This document shows, piece by piece, positions 15,127 through 22,742 of a DNA stretch of 27,552 nucleotides. The stretch covers positions 1 to 27,552 of the forward strand of contig JBCDBL010000049.1 in the NCBI GenBank assembly GCA_039183635.1, in the 5' to 3' direction. Made by a program: the position numbers and the translations under genes. How positions within the stretch are numbered: the stretch's first letter is position 1; the number at the start of each line of letters is the position of its first letter. The notes beneath the pieces were generated by a model. It was not told where the DNA came from. It ran no database searches and saw only the letters and a program-made list of their open reading frames with translations. The DNA is from JBCDBL01 sp039183635. Its GTDB lineage: Bacteria; Pseudomonadota; Alphaproteobacteria; Caulobacterales; Parvularculaceae.

Positions 15127-15726
15127 CTAGCTCTCATCTTTAGGCGGAACACGATAGCTCGCCATTGCATCTACCTGCTCTTTTGGAGCCTGGTTGTACG
15201 GATTGTACCCGAACTGATGGAGACGGCCGCCCGTCGCCTCGAGCTGCTCATCAGACAAACGCGGCACGCCGTGGCCGTCCATCAAGCGGTTCATGAAATT
15301 AAACGCGCAGCATACGGAAATAGCGTCATGGAGAGCGTCTTCGCTCCACCCCGCCGCAAAGACCGCGTCGGCGTCCCCCTGAACCATTTGCGCGGGAGTT
15401 TTGGTCAGCTTTTGAACGAACTTTAAAATTGGCTTCAGCCGATCGTCCACCGGCGCGGTATCCACATCCGCCATGAGCTTTTCGAACATATCCGTGTCGA
15501 CGCCGTAATGCTCAGCCGTTTGCGCGTGGGCGTTGTAACAAAAACTGCAATCGTTGAGGCCGGAGACATAGGTCGCGATCAGCTCGCGATCGCGTTCGGA
15601 AATCTCCGACGGGCCGCGCAAAACGTGCTCCAAAAACAGCGTCATGTGCGAGAAACGGTCCCATGTGTGCATGAACACGTTACGGACCGCTGCGTCTTGC
15701 TCGGGTAGAAACTTAAAAAACGGCAT
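15127..15726 (-). CDS. AhpD/carboxymuconolactone decarboxylase-like peroxidase-related protein
   Basis: 199 residues, all-helical AhpD-like family. The active-site pattern is complete: E48 in RDRELIATYVSG, then C60-S-F-C63-Y-N-A-H67. In AhpD this CxxC...H dyad supports peroxidase or disulphide reductase activity. The length and N-terminal FFKFLPEQDAAVRNVFMHTWD resemble the uncharacterised peroxidase-related subfamily rather than true AhpD. The substrate is unknown. The gene lies between nuoF and nuoG. Its ribosome binding site GAGGGA overlaps the nuoF stop region, so it is probably translated with nuo. A role in peroxide defence near the flavin site is an inference from location only. Confidence 0.85.
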   Translation of the reverse strand: MPFFKFLPEQDAAVRNVFMHTWDRFSHMTLFLEHVLRGPSEISERDRELIATYVSGLNDCSFCYNAHAQTAEHYGVDTDMFEKLMADVDTAPVDDRLKPILKFVQKLTKTPAQMVQGDADAVFAAGWSEDALHDAISVCCAFNFMNRLMDGHGVPRLSDEQLEATGGRLHQFGYNPYNQAPKEQVDAMASYRVPPKDES

Positions 15727-15737
15727 TCATATTCCCT

Positions 15738-17039
15738 CTATTCCGCCGCGACCATCGCCACATGGGCCTTGCCGTCCCGGTACCTGTCAATCCGCTCTTC
15801 AATCTCATGCCGGAAGTGCCGGATAAGGCCCTGGACCGGCCAGGCCGCCGCGTCACCGAGAGCGCAGATCGTGTGGCCTTCGATTTGAGTGGAAACCTCA
15901 AGCAGCTTGTCAATCTCCGCGTGCTCCGCCTCTCCCTTCGCCATGCGGCTGAGGACGCGCCACATCCAGCCCGTGCCTTCGCGACAGGGGGTGCACTGAC
16001 CGCAGCTTTCATGCTTGTAGAAATAAGAGATCCGCGCGATCGCCTGGACGACGTCCGTGGACCGGTCCATCACGATCACCGCCGCGGTGCCGAGGCCGGA
16101 CTTCACCTCCTTCAAGGCGTCGAAATCCATCAGGACGTCGTCGCAAATCTCCTTCGGCAGGAGGGGAACGGAGGAGCCGCCCGGAATGACGGCCTTCAAA
16201 TTGTCCCAGCCGCCCCGCACGCCGCCACAATGGGTCTCGATCAGCGTCTTCAGGGGAATGGACATTTCCTCTTCCACATTACATGGGCTGTTGACGTGCC
16301 CGGAGATGCAAAAGACTTTGGTGCCTGCATTGTTCGGCCGGCCGATGCCGGCGAACCAATCCGCCCCGCGGCGCAAGATCGTCGGCACGACAGCGATGCT
16401 CTCCACATTGTTCACCGTGGTCGGACAGCCATAAAGCCCCGCGCCCGCCGGGAACGGCGGTTTCAGGCGCGGCTGCCCCTTTTTGCCTTCCAGGCTTTCA
16501 AGCAGCGCCGTCTCCTCGCCGCAAATGTAGGCGCCGGCGCCGTGCGCCACATAGAGATCGAAATCCCAGCCGGAGCCGGCGGCGTTCGGACCTAAGAGCC
16601 CGGCCTCATACGCTTCGTCGATCGCGGCCTGCAAAACATTCCGCTCATGGACATATTCGCCGCGGACATAGACGTAACACGCATGGGCCCGCATGGCGTA
16701 GGACGCGATGAGGCAGCCTTCAATAAACAAGTGCGGGTCGTGGCGCAGCATCTCCCGGTCTTTGCAGGTGCCAGGCTCCGATTCGTCCGCGTTGACGACG
16801 AGATAATGGGGCCGATCTTTCACTTCCTTCGGCATGAACGACCATTTGAGCCCTGTGGGGAAGCCCGCGCCGCCCCGACCGCGCAGGCCCGACGCCTTCA
16901 CCTGATCGATCACCCAGTCCTGGCCCATACGGATGAAGTCCGCCGTACCGTTCCAGGCGCCGCGCTTCTTCGCTTCCGGCAACCGCCAATCATGGCGCCC
17001 GTAGAGGTTTGTGAAGATGCGATCTTTATCTTGCAGCAT
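15738..17039 (-). CDS. nuoF: NADH-quinone oxidoreductase subunit F (NADH and FMN binding)
   Basis: 433 residues, typical alphaproteobacterial length. It oxidises NADH with FMN and passes electrons to cluster N3. The glycine-rich GRGGAGFPTG (54-63) binds NADH. GAGAYICGEETALLESLEG forms part of the FMN site. The [4Fe-4S] ligands are C346-x2-C349-x2-C352-x39-C392, the canonical spacing. The frame is open to 17135, but the ATG at 17039 (MLQDKDRIFTNLYG) is the family start and has AGGAT eight bases upstream. The preceding gene ends 20 bases earlier. Confidence 0.97.
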   Translation of the reverse strand: MLQDKDRIFTNLYGRHDWRLPEAKKRGAWNGTADFIRMGQDWVIDQVKASGLRGRGGAGFPTGLKWSFMPKEVKDRPHYLVVNADESEPGTCKDREMLRHDPHLFIEGCLIASYAMRAHACYVYVRGEYVHERNVLQAAIDEAYEAGLLGPNAAGSGWDFDLYVAHGAGAYICGEETALLESLEGKKGQPRLKPPFPAGAGLYGCPTTVNNVESIAVVPTILRRGADWFAGIGRPNNAGTKVFCISGHVNSPCNVEEEMSIPLKTLIETHCGGVRGGWDNLKAVIPGGSSVPLLPKEICDDVLMDFDALKEVKSGLGTAAVIVMDRSTDVVQAIARISYFYKHESCGQCTPCREGTGWMWRVLSRMAKGEAEHAEIDKLLEVSTQIEGHTICALGDAAAWPVQGLIRHFRHEIEERIDRYRDGKAHVAMVAAE

Positions 17040-17059
17040 GTTTTTTATCCTGATGCGCC

Positions 17060-17362
17060 CTATACGGCGCCGGTGATGGCTTGAAAAAAGACAACGCCGA
17101 TCGCCACCACCACCGCAACGAGCGCGGCAACCCATAGAAAAACATAATCAAACCCCCAAAGCAGCCCCATAAGCCAATTCGGGCAATTCACGCCCTCCAG
17201 CTCCGGGTTGTAATGCGGATTGTCTTTAAGCCGCTCCGCCTCGCTTTGGTTCACACGGGCCGCAAAGGCGGCGCGGGGGTCATCGGGAGCTGGAACGCAC
17301 GCTTTGTTTTGCGGGCGACGTCGGATGCGATCGTAAAGCCGGGACCAAATGGATTTTTGCAT
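17060..17362 (-). CDS. Unrecognised small membrane protein between thioesterase gene and nuoF
   Basis: 100 residues. The N-terminal half is soluble and basic (MQKSIWSRLYDRIRRRPQN), followed by a polar segment with the motif NPHYNPELEGVNCPNW. One long or two short hydrophobic stretches occupy about residues 64-97 (LMGLLWGFDYVFLWVAALVAVVVAIGVVFF). I recognise no family. The ATG at 17362 overlaps the stop of the thioesterase gene by one base (TGATG), and GGGGGAG lies just upstream, so it belongs to the nuo transcription unit. A GTG at 17365 is an alternative start. Small membrane proteins at this place could be lineage-specific assembly or accessory factors, but nothing in the sequence shows that. 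Confidence 0.75.
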   Translation of the reverse strand: MQKSIWSRLYDRIRRRPQNKACVPAPDDPRAAFAARVNQSEAERLKDNPHYNPELEGVNCPNWLMGLLWGFDYVFLWVAALVAVVVAIGVVFFQAITGAV

Positions 17363-17820
17363 CACTCCCCCTGCTCCTGCCCAGCCTCACCAGCCGCTTT
17401 CATATCCAGCGCAACCAGTTTAGCTGTTTGAATGGCGCTGCACAGAAGATCCCCCTCCGTGTTTCGCAATTCCGCAGATGTAAACGCCATCGAGCGGCCA
17501 AGCTTCGTCACCCGCGCAGTGCAGATGAGCTTGCCGGGGTGCGCGCCCTTGAAAAACTGGGTGTGGATGTCCGTCGACGTCGGAAACTTCTCCCCGCCCG
17601 TGGCGATGACGACGGCGGGCCCCATCGTATCATCCATCATAGCAGTGAGGATGCCGCCCTGGACGAGCCCGATCGGGTTTGTGAATTGTTCCGTCGCCTG
17701 AAAGCTCACAACCACGCTCTTCTCCCCAAGGTTCACATCCTCAATGGTCCAGCCGAGCATAGTGGACGCGCGGGACAGCTCGTCAGGCAATTGCGATTTG
17801 ACAAGCTCCAGGTCGCTCAT
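17362..17820 (-). CDS. PaaI-type hotdog thioesterase
   Basis: 152 residues, one hotdog domain. The region NPIGLVQGGILTAMMDDTMG corresponds to the active-site helix of PaaI-like acyl-CoA thioesterases, with the catalytic acidic residue in MMDD. The usual HGG is QGG here, a variant found in parts of the family. PTSTDIHTQFFKGAHPG and LGRSMAFTSAELRNTEGDLLCSAIQTAKL are the following conserved strands. The substrate is unknown. The frame is open to 17898, but the ATG at 17820 (MSDLELVKSQLPDE) has GGGAGGG six bases upstream and the extra residues overlap nuoE. It lies between nuoE and a small membrane-protein gene whose start it overlaps. Confidence 0.88.
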   Translation of the reverse strand: MSDLELVKSQLPDELSRASTMLGWTIEDVNLGEKSVVVSFQATEQFTNPIGLVQGGILTAMMDDTMGPAVVIATGGEKFPTSTDIHTQFFKGAHPGKLICTARVTKLGRSMAFTSAELRNTEGDLLCSAIQTAKLVALDMKAAGEAGQEQGE

Positions 17821-17869
17821 GAGAGCCCTCCCGGCATTGCAAGGGGCGGTGCAGACTGAAGGGTTTCGA

Positions 17870-18541
17870 TCACTCGGCCGGCTCCGCATGGGGGACATTG
17901 TCCAGGGGCCGCGCCGCGGCGCCGTCGTAAAGCGCCGGGTCCGTCAGGGTTTTCGCCCCGCCCTCGGGGGCTGATTTGAATCGGTTGGGATTGCGCGTGC
18001 CCGGCGCAACCGGCCGCCCGGCCTGCAGGTCTTTTAAAAGTCCCTCAAACGTGTCCGGCGTCAGGTCCTCGTAATATTCGTCGCCGTCCCTGTTGGAAAT
18101 CTGAACCATGGGCGCGTTGACGCAGGCCCCGAGGCACTCCACCTCCAGCCAGGACAGTTTGCCGTCTGACGTTATCGCGTTTTGTTCGCCGATCACTTTT
18201 CGGCACACGTCTTTCAAATCTTCCGATCCGCGCAGCATGCACGGCGTCGTCCCGCACAGCTGAACGAAATGCTCGCCCACGGGTTCCAGGTTGAACATTG
18301 TATAAAACGTCGCGACCTCAAGAACCCGGATGTACGGCATCTCCAACTGATCGGCGATCGCCTGCATCATCGGTACGGAGACCCAGCCTTCCTGCTTCTG
18401 GCCACGCCATAAAAACGGAATGACGCAGGACGCCTGACGGCCTTGTGGGAATTTTTCGATCTGCGCAGCGCACCAACGCAAGTTGTCCTCGCTCCAGGCG
18501 AAGGCTTCGGGCTGACGATCGGCGAGACGTCTTGCAGCCAT
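17870..18541 (-). CDS. nuoE: NADH-quinone oxidoreductase subunit E
   Basis: 223 residues; thioredoxin-fold subunit carrying [2Fe-2S] cluster N1a next to NuoF. The cluster ligands are C96-x4-C101 (CGTTPC) and C136-x3-C140 (CLGAC). VLEVATFYTMFNLEPVG is the conserved helix before the cluster. A C-terminal tail rich in Pro/Ala/Glu is longer than in E. coli, as is common in Alphaproteobacteria. The gene is cut off from nuoD by an opposite-strand gene, so it needs readthrough or its own promoter in 18542-18688. Its mRNA leader holds the self-complementary GGGGCCCC directly before the ATG. Confidence 0.96.
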   Translation of the reverse strand: MAARRLADRQPEAFAWSEDNLRWCAAQIEKFPQGRQASCVIPFLWRGQKQEGWVSVPMMQAIADQLEMPYIRVLEVATFYTMFNLEPVGEHFVQLCGTTPCMLRGSEDLKDVCRKVIGEQNAITSDGKLSWLEVECLGACVNAPMVQISNRDGDEYYEDLTPDTFEGLLKDLQAGRPVAPGTRNPNRFKSAPEGGAKTLTDPALYDGAAARPLDNVPHAEPAE

Positions 18542-18688
18542 GGGGCCCCTTTCAAACGGGTTGTCTTTTTACAACGATATAGCGTGATGCGCCGCCGGCG
18601 TCGATGGACAATGGCGTCACATGACGAAGCCTCCCGCAGTTGAAACTATGTTAACGAATCCTTACCTTAAAGAGCGCAAGGGGGACTT
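18542..18688. promoter_or_regulatory. Divergent intergenic region between nuoE and the inverted membrane-protein gene, with CtrA-like site
   Basis: This is the only divergent gap inside the nuo cluster. On the plus strand TTAA-CGAATCC-TTAC (18651-18665) matches the CtrA pattern TTAA-N7-TTAA with one mismatch, and its spacer contains GAATC, a GANTC site of the CcrM methylase. It lies 24-38 bases before the plus-strand start, which has AAGGGGGA as ribosome binding site. Toward nuoE there is GTTGT-CTTTTT-ACAAC (18560-18575) and GGGGCCCC (18542-18549). No clear -35/-10 pair could be assigned in either direction. Confidence 0.4.
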
Positions 18689-19993
18689 ATGGCTGGCAAT
18701 ATTATCGTCCGTTTTGTTCTTTTTCCGTTCCAACTTCTGATGCGTCTGTTCTCAGTATTGCTCCGCCCCTTCCGCAGCGCAGGGCGATCGTCGACGACAT
18801 TGCGCAAAGCCGCCGCCGGCCCTGCGAGCGGGGTCAGCGGCGATATGGCCGACATGACTGCGGACGAGGCCGCCCCGGCCGACGAAGAGACATCCGCAGC
18901 GGACGTTCAAAACGGGGCCGAGCGCAATCCCAGAAATTTTTTCTTTAAGTCTTTACCCCGCCCCCGCCTTGTGGAGCGTAGCGCCGCAGACCTCACCTTA
19001 GACGGCGCCAAATCCTACATTCGTCAATCGCACAATTTTTACCGGCGGGAGTTTCCGCTCTTTCACGGCGGCAATCTTTTTTACGAAGAGGTGGAGGCGG
19101 CATATCTGACCTCGGCCCTCGGCGTCGATCTCGGCTCCATTGATTCGCGCTTTGTGGAGATCATCGCCGCGTTCCGCAGGGGGCTCAACGACAACACGCG
19201 GCTTTTGTTTCTGGTCTATGCGCCGCTCATCTTTATGGGCTTCCTGATCGGCGCGACGGTCTTACTGCAAAATCCGGCGCCTGCGGCGCTCGCCGATTTC
19301 GCCGCCGCCGCTCTGCCGGCGCAACTGGCCTCCCCGTTTATAGACGTCATCACCCTGGCGCCGCCGTTCATTGCAGCGCTCATCACGCTGCTCGTCATTT
19401 ACAAGTGGCCCTATGAGGTGACGCAAACCCAGAACCTGCTCGGTCTCGACAACTACATCACCAACAAATTCGCCCGGGTGAACCACAATTTTCAGGTGGC
19501 CAAACGCAAGGCCCTCAATGTGGAGCGGGAAAAACGCTTTTCGCAAATGGACGCTTTGAAAGACGAAGCGGGAACCTGGACGCGGGCCTACCACTGGCTG
19601 GCGACGCGCCTCTTCCTGTGCGAAACGCTGATCCGCAACATGGTGTTTCAAGTCCGACGCAACACCGCGCTTTACGTGCTTGGCAGCCAGGTCATCTCCA
19701 TCGCCCTCGCCGCCCTGGTCGCCGGCGCCTTCTGGTTCGGCGTCACCCACGAGGACGCCCGCGCCGCCCTTTATGAAAACGCCGGCGTCCTCGTGGGCGC
19801 GTCGGCCCTGTATCTGCTCATCGCATACGGCGTCGTCATGCGCCAGGCGTTCCGTGTGGTTCATTCGGTGCTGGAGCAAAATGAGTGGAGCCGGTTCTAC
19901 GCGGTGAACCTGCCCCAGAGCATCGCCGACCATGTGGGCGAGGACAAAGTGCAGATCGTAACGTTCCGGGATCGGAACAGGGTTGAAGGATAA
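18689..19993 (+). CDS. Unrecognised four-helix membrane protein, inverted inside the nuo operon
   Basis: 434 residues. A hydrophobic and basic N-terminus (1-28, possibly an amphipathic anchor) is followed by an acidic low-complexity linker (about 52-78). A soluble region then carries SYIRQSHNFYRREFPLFHGG. Predicted helices are at 171-193, 218-239, 326-351 and 365-386. Between helices 2 and 3 lies a charged, probably helical loop (about 245-320) with NLLGLDNYITNKFARVNHNF, and a short C-terminal domain ends the protein. I recognise no family. It is the only plus-strand gene within nuo, convergent with nuoD and divergent from nuoE, with codon use like its neighbours. The start is well supported by AAGGGGGA. 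A CtrA-like site lies upstream. Confidence 0.85.
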   Translation: MAGNIIVRFVLFPFQLLMRLFSVLLRPFRSAGRSSTTLRKAAAGPASGVSGDMADMTADEAAPADEETSAADVQNGAERNPRNFFFKSLPRPRLVERSAADLTLDGAKSYIRQSHNFYRREFPLFHGGNLFYEEVEAAYLTSALGVDLGSIDSRFVEIIAAFRRGLNDNTRLLFLVYAPLIFMGFLIGATVLLQNPAPAALADFAAAALPAQLASPFIDVITLAPPFIAALITLLVIYKWPYEVTQTQNLLGLDNYITNKFARVNHNFQVAKRKALNVEREKRFSQMDALKDEAGTWTRAYHWLATRLFLCETLIRNMVFQVRRNTALYVLGSQVISIALAALVAGAFWFGVTHEDARAALYENAGVLVGASALYLLIAYGVVMRQAFRVVHSVLEQNEWSRFYAVNLPQSIADHVGEDKVQIVTFRDRNRVEG

Positions 19994-20002
19994 GCGCGTC
20001 TG

Positions 20003-20022
20003 CGGCGGGTGCGGGCCCGCCG
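20003..20022. terminator. GC-rich hairpin between two convergent gene ends (possible bidirectional terminator)
   Basis: CGGCGGG (20003-20009) pairs with CCCGCCG (20016-20022) around TGCGGG, in the 36 bases separating the stop of the inverted gene (19993) and the stop of nuoD (20030). The inner GCGGGCCCGC is itself palindromic. There is no T-tract on either side, so efficient intrinsic termination is uncertain. If it is weak, nuoD transcripts would run antisense through the inverted gene toward nuoE. Confidence 0.4.
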
Positions 20023-20029
20023 TCATCGC

Positions 20030-21223
20030 TCAGCGATCAATCTCACCAAATACAATATCGAGCGAGCCGAGGATCGCAGATACGTCGGCGAGCATATGCC
20101 CCTTGTTCATCCAGTCCATCGCCTGCAAATGCGGGAACCCTGGGGCGCGGATTTTGCAGCGGTAAGGCTTGTTCGACCCGTCTGAAACGAGGTAGACGCC
20201 GAACTCCCCCTTCGGCGCCTCGACGGCGGCGTAGACCTCGCCCTCCGGAACGTGGAAGCCTTCCGTGTAAAGCTTAAAGTGATGGATGAGGGCCTCCATC
20301 GACTGCTTCATTTCCGCCCGGCGCGGCGGGGCGACCTTGCCGTCCGTGGTCATGACCGGCCCGTCGGGCATTTTTTCAAGGCATTGCCGCATGATTTTCA
20401 GGCTCTCGCGCATCTCCTCGATGCGGCAGAGGTAGCGGTCATAACAATCGCCGTTTTTGCCGATGGGAATGTCGAACTGAAGCTCGTTATACACCTCATA
20501 GGGCTGGGACCGGCGCAGGTCCCAGGCGGCGCCGGAACCACGGACCATGACGCCGGAAAAGCCCCATTTCATCGCCTCCTCCAGGGTGACGACGCCGATG
20601 TCTACATTGCGCTGCTTGAAAATGCGGTTCTCTGTAAGCAGCCCTTCAATATCGTCAATGACCCGGGGAAAATCCTCGCAGAACGTCATAATATCCTCAG
20701 CAAGGCCCGGGGGCATGTCCTGGTGCACGCCGCCGACCCGGAAATAGGCCGCATGCATGCGGGACCCGCTGACGCGCTCGTAAAACACCATCAGTTTTTC
20801 GCGCTCTTCAAAGCCCCACAAGGGCGGGGTCAGGGCGCCCACGTCCATCGCCTGGGTGGTGACGTTCAAAAGGTGTGACAGGATGCGGCCGATTTCATTG
20901 AACAGCACGCGAATGAACTGGGCGCGGCGCGGAACCTCGACGCCGAGAAGGCGCTCTGCGGCGAGGCAGAACGCATGCTCCTGGTTCATCGGCGCCACGT
21001 AATCGAGGCGGTCGAAATAGGGAATGGCCTGCGTGTACGTCTTATGTTCAATAAGCTTTTCAGTGCCCCGGTGCAAAAGACCGATATGGGGGTCCACCCG
21101 CTCCACCACCTCGCCGTCAAGCTCCAGGACAAGGCGCAACACGCCGTGGGCCGCCGGATGTTGCGGGCCGAAATTAATGTTGAAATTGCGATCCGTCAGG
21201 GTCGTGGTGGTGGTTTCGGCCAT
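20030..21223 (-). CDS. nuoD: NADH-quinone oxidoreductase subunit D
   Basis: 397 residues, normal for a NuoD not fused to NuoC. This 49-kDa-type subunit lines the quinone site. INFGPQHPAAHGVLRL holds the quinone-site histidine, PYFDRLDYVAPMNQEHAF follows, and EFGVYLVSDGSNKPYRCKIRAPGF is the conserved C-terminal stretch derived from hydrogenase large subunits. The ATG at 21223 (MAETTTTTLTDRNFNINFG) is preferred over the open frame to 21265, because it has GGAG about ten bases upstream and avoids overlap with the inserted GFA gene. The stop faces an opposite-strand gene, which is unusual for nuoD. Confidence 0.97.
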   Translation of the reverse strand: MAETTTTTLTDRNFNINFGPQHPAAHGVLRLVLELDGEVVERVDPHIGLLHRGTEKLIEHKTYTQAIPYFDRLDYVAPMNQEHAFCLAAERLLGVEVPRRAQFIRVLFNEIGRILSHLLNVTTQAMDVGALTPPLWGFEEREKLMVFYERVSGSRMHAAYFRVGGVHQDMPPGLAEDIMTFCEDFPRVIDDIEGLLTENRIFKQRNVDIGVVTLEEAMKWGFSGVMVRGSGAAWDLRRSQPYEVYNELQFDIPIGKNGDCYDRYLCRIEEMRESLKIMRQCLEKMPDGPVMTTDGKVAPPRRAEMKQSMEALIHHFKLYTEGFHVPEGEVYAAVEAPKGEFGVYLVSDGSNKPYRCKIRAPGFPHLQAMDWMNKGHMLADVSAILGSLDIVFGEIDR

Positions 21224-21227
21224 GGAT

Positions 21228-21650
21228 CTACTGCTCCGCGCCCCCTGAAAACATTTTGACGACATCTGCCTCCGTCATTGTTTCCGTTTCATTGGCGAAG
21301 GCGTAATTGTCCGGCTTACGGTCGATATAAATCTCGTGAGTGAAGGCGAATTTCTCCGGCGCGTCGAACGCCTGGGCCGAGGCCGTAATGAAGGAGCCGT
21401 CGCGCATACGCCAGAATAGGGACGACCCGCAGAGTTTGCAAAACCCCCGCTCGCCCCAATCGGAAGAAACGTACACCGCAACGGCGTCTTCATCCGAAAA
21501 CGACATGTCCGTGCACTGGACGGTCATCGACGCGCCGCCGGCCCATTTGCGGCACATGCCGCAGTGGCAGACGCCCATCTCCATTTTCTCAACCTGTGCG
21601 GTGAATTTTACCGCGCCGCACATGCATCCGCCGGACAGGCGCTCGGGCAT
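21228..21650 (-). CDS. GFA family zinc-binding protein
   Basis: 140 residues, a single GFA (glutathione-dependent formaldehyde-activating enzyme-like) domain. All metal ligands are visible: C9-x-C11 (GGCMCGAV), C28-x-C30-x2-C33 (CHCGMC) and C71-x2-C74 (FCKLCGSSLFW). Founding members bind S-hydroxymethyl-glutathione, but most relatives have no proven substrate. The gene sits between nuoC and nuoD, 3 bases after the nuoC start region and 4 bases before the nuoD ATG, which implies co-translation with nuo. Composition is similar to its neighbours. A link to aldehyde or thiol stress is a family-based inference. Confidence 0.9.
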   Translation of the reverse strand: MPERLSGGCMCGAVKFTAQVEKMEMGVCHCGMCRKWAGGASMTVQCTDMSFSDEDAVAVYVSSDWGERGFCKLCGSSLFWRMRDGSFITASAQAFDAPEKFAFTHEIYIDRKPDNYAFANETETMTEADVVKMFSGGAEQ

Positions 21651-21653
21651 CGC

Positions 21654-22265
21654 CTAGGTCTCCTTTTCCACTTTCTCGTCCCCCGGCAGAACGTATTGCG
21701 CACCCTCCCAGGGGGACAGATAATCGAAATTCCGAAATTCCTGAACAAGCTTCACCGGCTCGTAAACGACGCGCTTCACTTCGTCGTCATAGCGCACCTC
21801 CACATGGCCGGTCAGCGGGAAGTCCTTGCGCAACGGGTTGCCTTCAAAACCGTAATCGGTGAGCAGGCGCCGTAAATCGGGATGATCGGAGAACAATATT
21901 CCGTACATGTCGAACGCCTCCCGCTCGAACCAGTCGGCGGCGGGAAAGACGGAAATGGCCGAGGGCACCGGCGTCTCCTCGTCCGTTTTCACCTTAACGC
22001 GGATACGCTGGTTCTGGAACGGACTTAACAGATGATAGACGACGTCGAACCGCTGGTTGCGCTCCGGGTAGTCCACGCCGGCCAGATCGACGAGCTGCGC
22101 GAACCGGCACAGCTGATCGTCGCGCAGGAATTTCAGCACGGGGCATATTTTGTCGGTGCGAACGTTGAGCGTCAGCTCGCCAAACGCCACCGACCAGTCA
22201 AGAACATGCTGATCGATATGGGCGGCGATGTGCTCGCCAAGGTCTTTCAGCTCAACCTCGTTCAA
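21654..22265 (-). CDS. nuoC: NADH-quinone oxidoreductase subunit C
   Basis: 203 residues; 30-kDa-type subunit of the peripheral arm, separate from NuoD. The signature ERE-AFDMYGILFSDHPDLRRLLTDYGFEG-PLRKDFP is present in pieces (WFEREAFDMYGI, HPDLRRLLTDYGF). The start is TTG at 22265 (MNEVELKDLG), since no ATG lies near the expected N-terminus. A perfect AAGGAG sits seven bases before it and immediately follows the stop codon of the small secreted-protein gene (TAAGGAG). Thus an inserted gene ends precisely at the nuoC translation signal. Confidence 0.96.
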   Translation of the reverse strand: MNEVELKDLGEHIAAHIDQHVLDWSVAFGELTLNVRTDKICPVLKFLRDDQLCRFAQLVDLAGVDYPERNQRFDVVYHLLSPFQNQRIRVKVKTDEETPVPSAISVFPAADWFEREAFDMYGILFSDHPDLRRLLTDYGFEGNPLRKDFPLTGHVEVRYDDEVKRVVYEPVKLVQEFRNFDYLSPWEGAQYVLPGDEKVEKET

Positions 22266-22275
22266 TGCACACTCC

Positions 22276-22647
22276 TTACGGGTTCGTCGATTGTATATAT
22301 ACTACTTTACAATTTGATGAGTTCTGTTCGACGCTAATCCAACTCAAGGGCCGTTTTGACTCAAATACAGTAAGCAAGGAGGCCAGGATCCCATCGTAAT
22401 TAGGATGTCCGGAATTATTATAATTGTTCTCCAACACAAAATACTTATTTCCGAAAAGCGTGCAGTTCGCGGCCCCCATTACGGTCGCACCCCCTTCCAG
22501 TTCAATATACGTATTAGGATTTGAGAAAACTATTTTCGTGATCTTCAAACCTCCGCACCCTCCGGGCTGACAAGCCGCGAAAGCATTCGACACGCTTAAA
22601 ACAACAACACAAAAGGCAATAGAAACTCTTTGCAGAAATTTTTCCAT
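22276..22647 (-). CDS. AT-rich small secreted protein of unknown function between nuoB and nuoC
   Basis: 123 residues from the ATG at 22647, which has GGAG six bases upstream; an ATG at 22659 is in frame but lacks such a site. The N-terminus MEKFLQRVSIAFCVVVLSVS is a signal peptide with probable cleavage after NAFA, leaving ACQPGGCGGLKITKIVFSNP. The mature part has four cysteines (two in CQPGGC, then NC and SNC) that could form two disulphides, and many Asn/Tyr residues. No family is recognised. Base composition and codon use are strikingly AT-rich next to nuoB and nuoC, pointing to horizontal origin. Confidence 0.75.
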   Translation of the reverse strand: MEKFLQRVSIAFCVVVLSVSNAFAACQPGGCGGLKITKIVFSNPNTYIELEGGATVMGAANCTLFGNKYFVLENNYNNSGHPNYDGILASLLTVFESKRPLSWISVEQNSSNCKVVYIQSTNP

Positions 22648-22742
22648 GTCAGACTCCATTTTGGAAAACTAAGACCATCATATCTCAATAGAGAAAAAAA
22701 CTATGGAGAAAGCTCGCACACAACTGTTTCAGTTTTATACAG

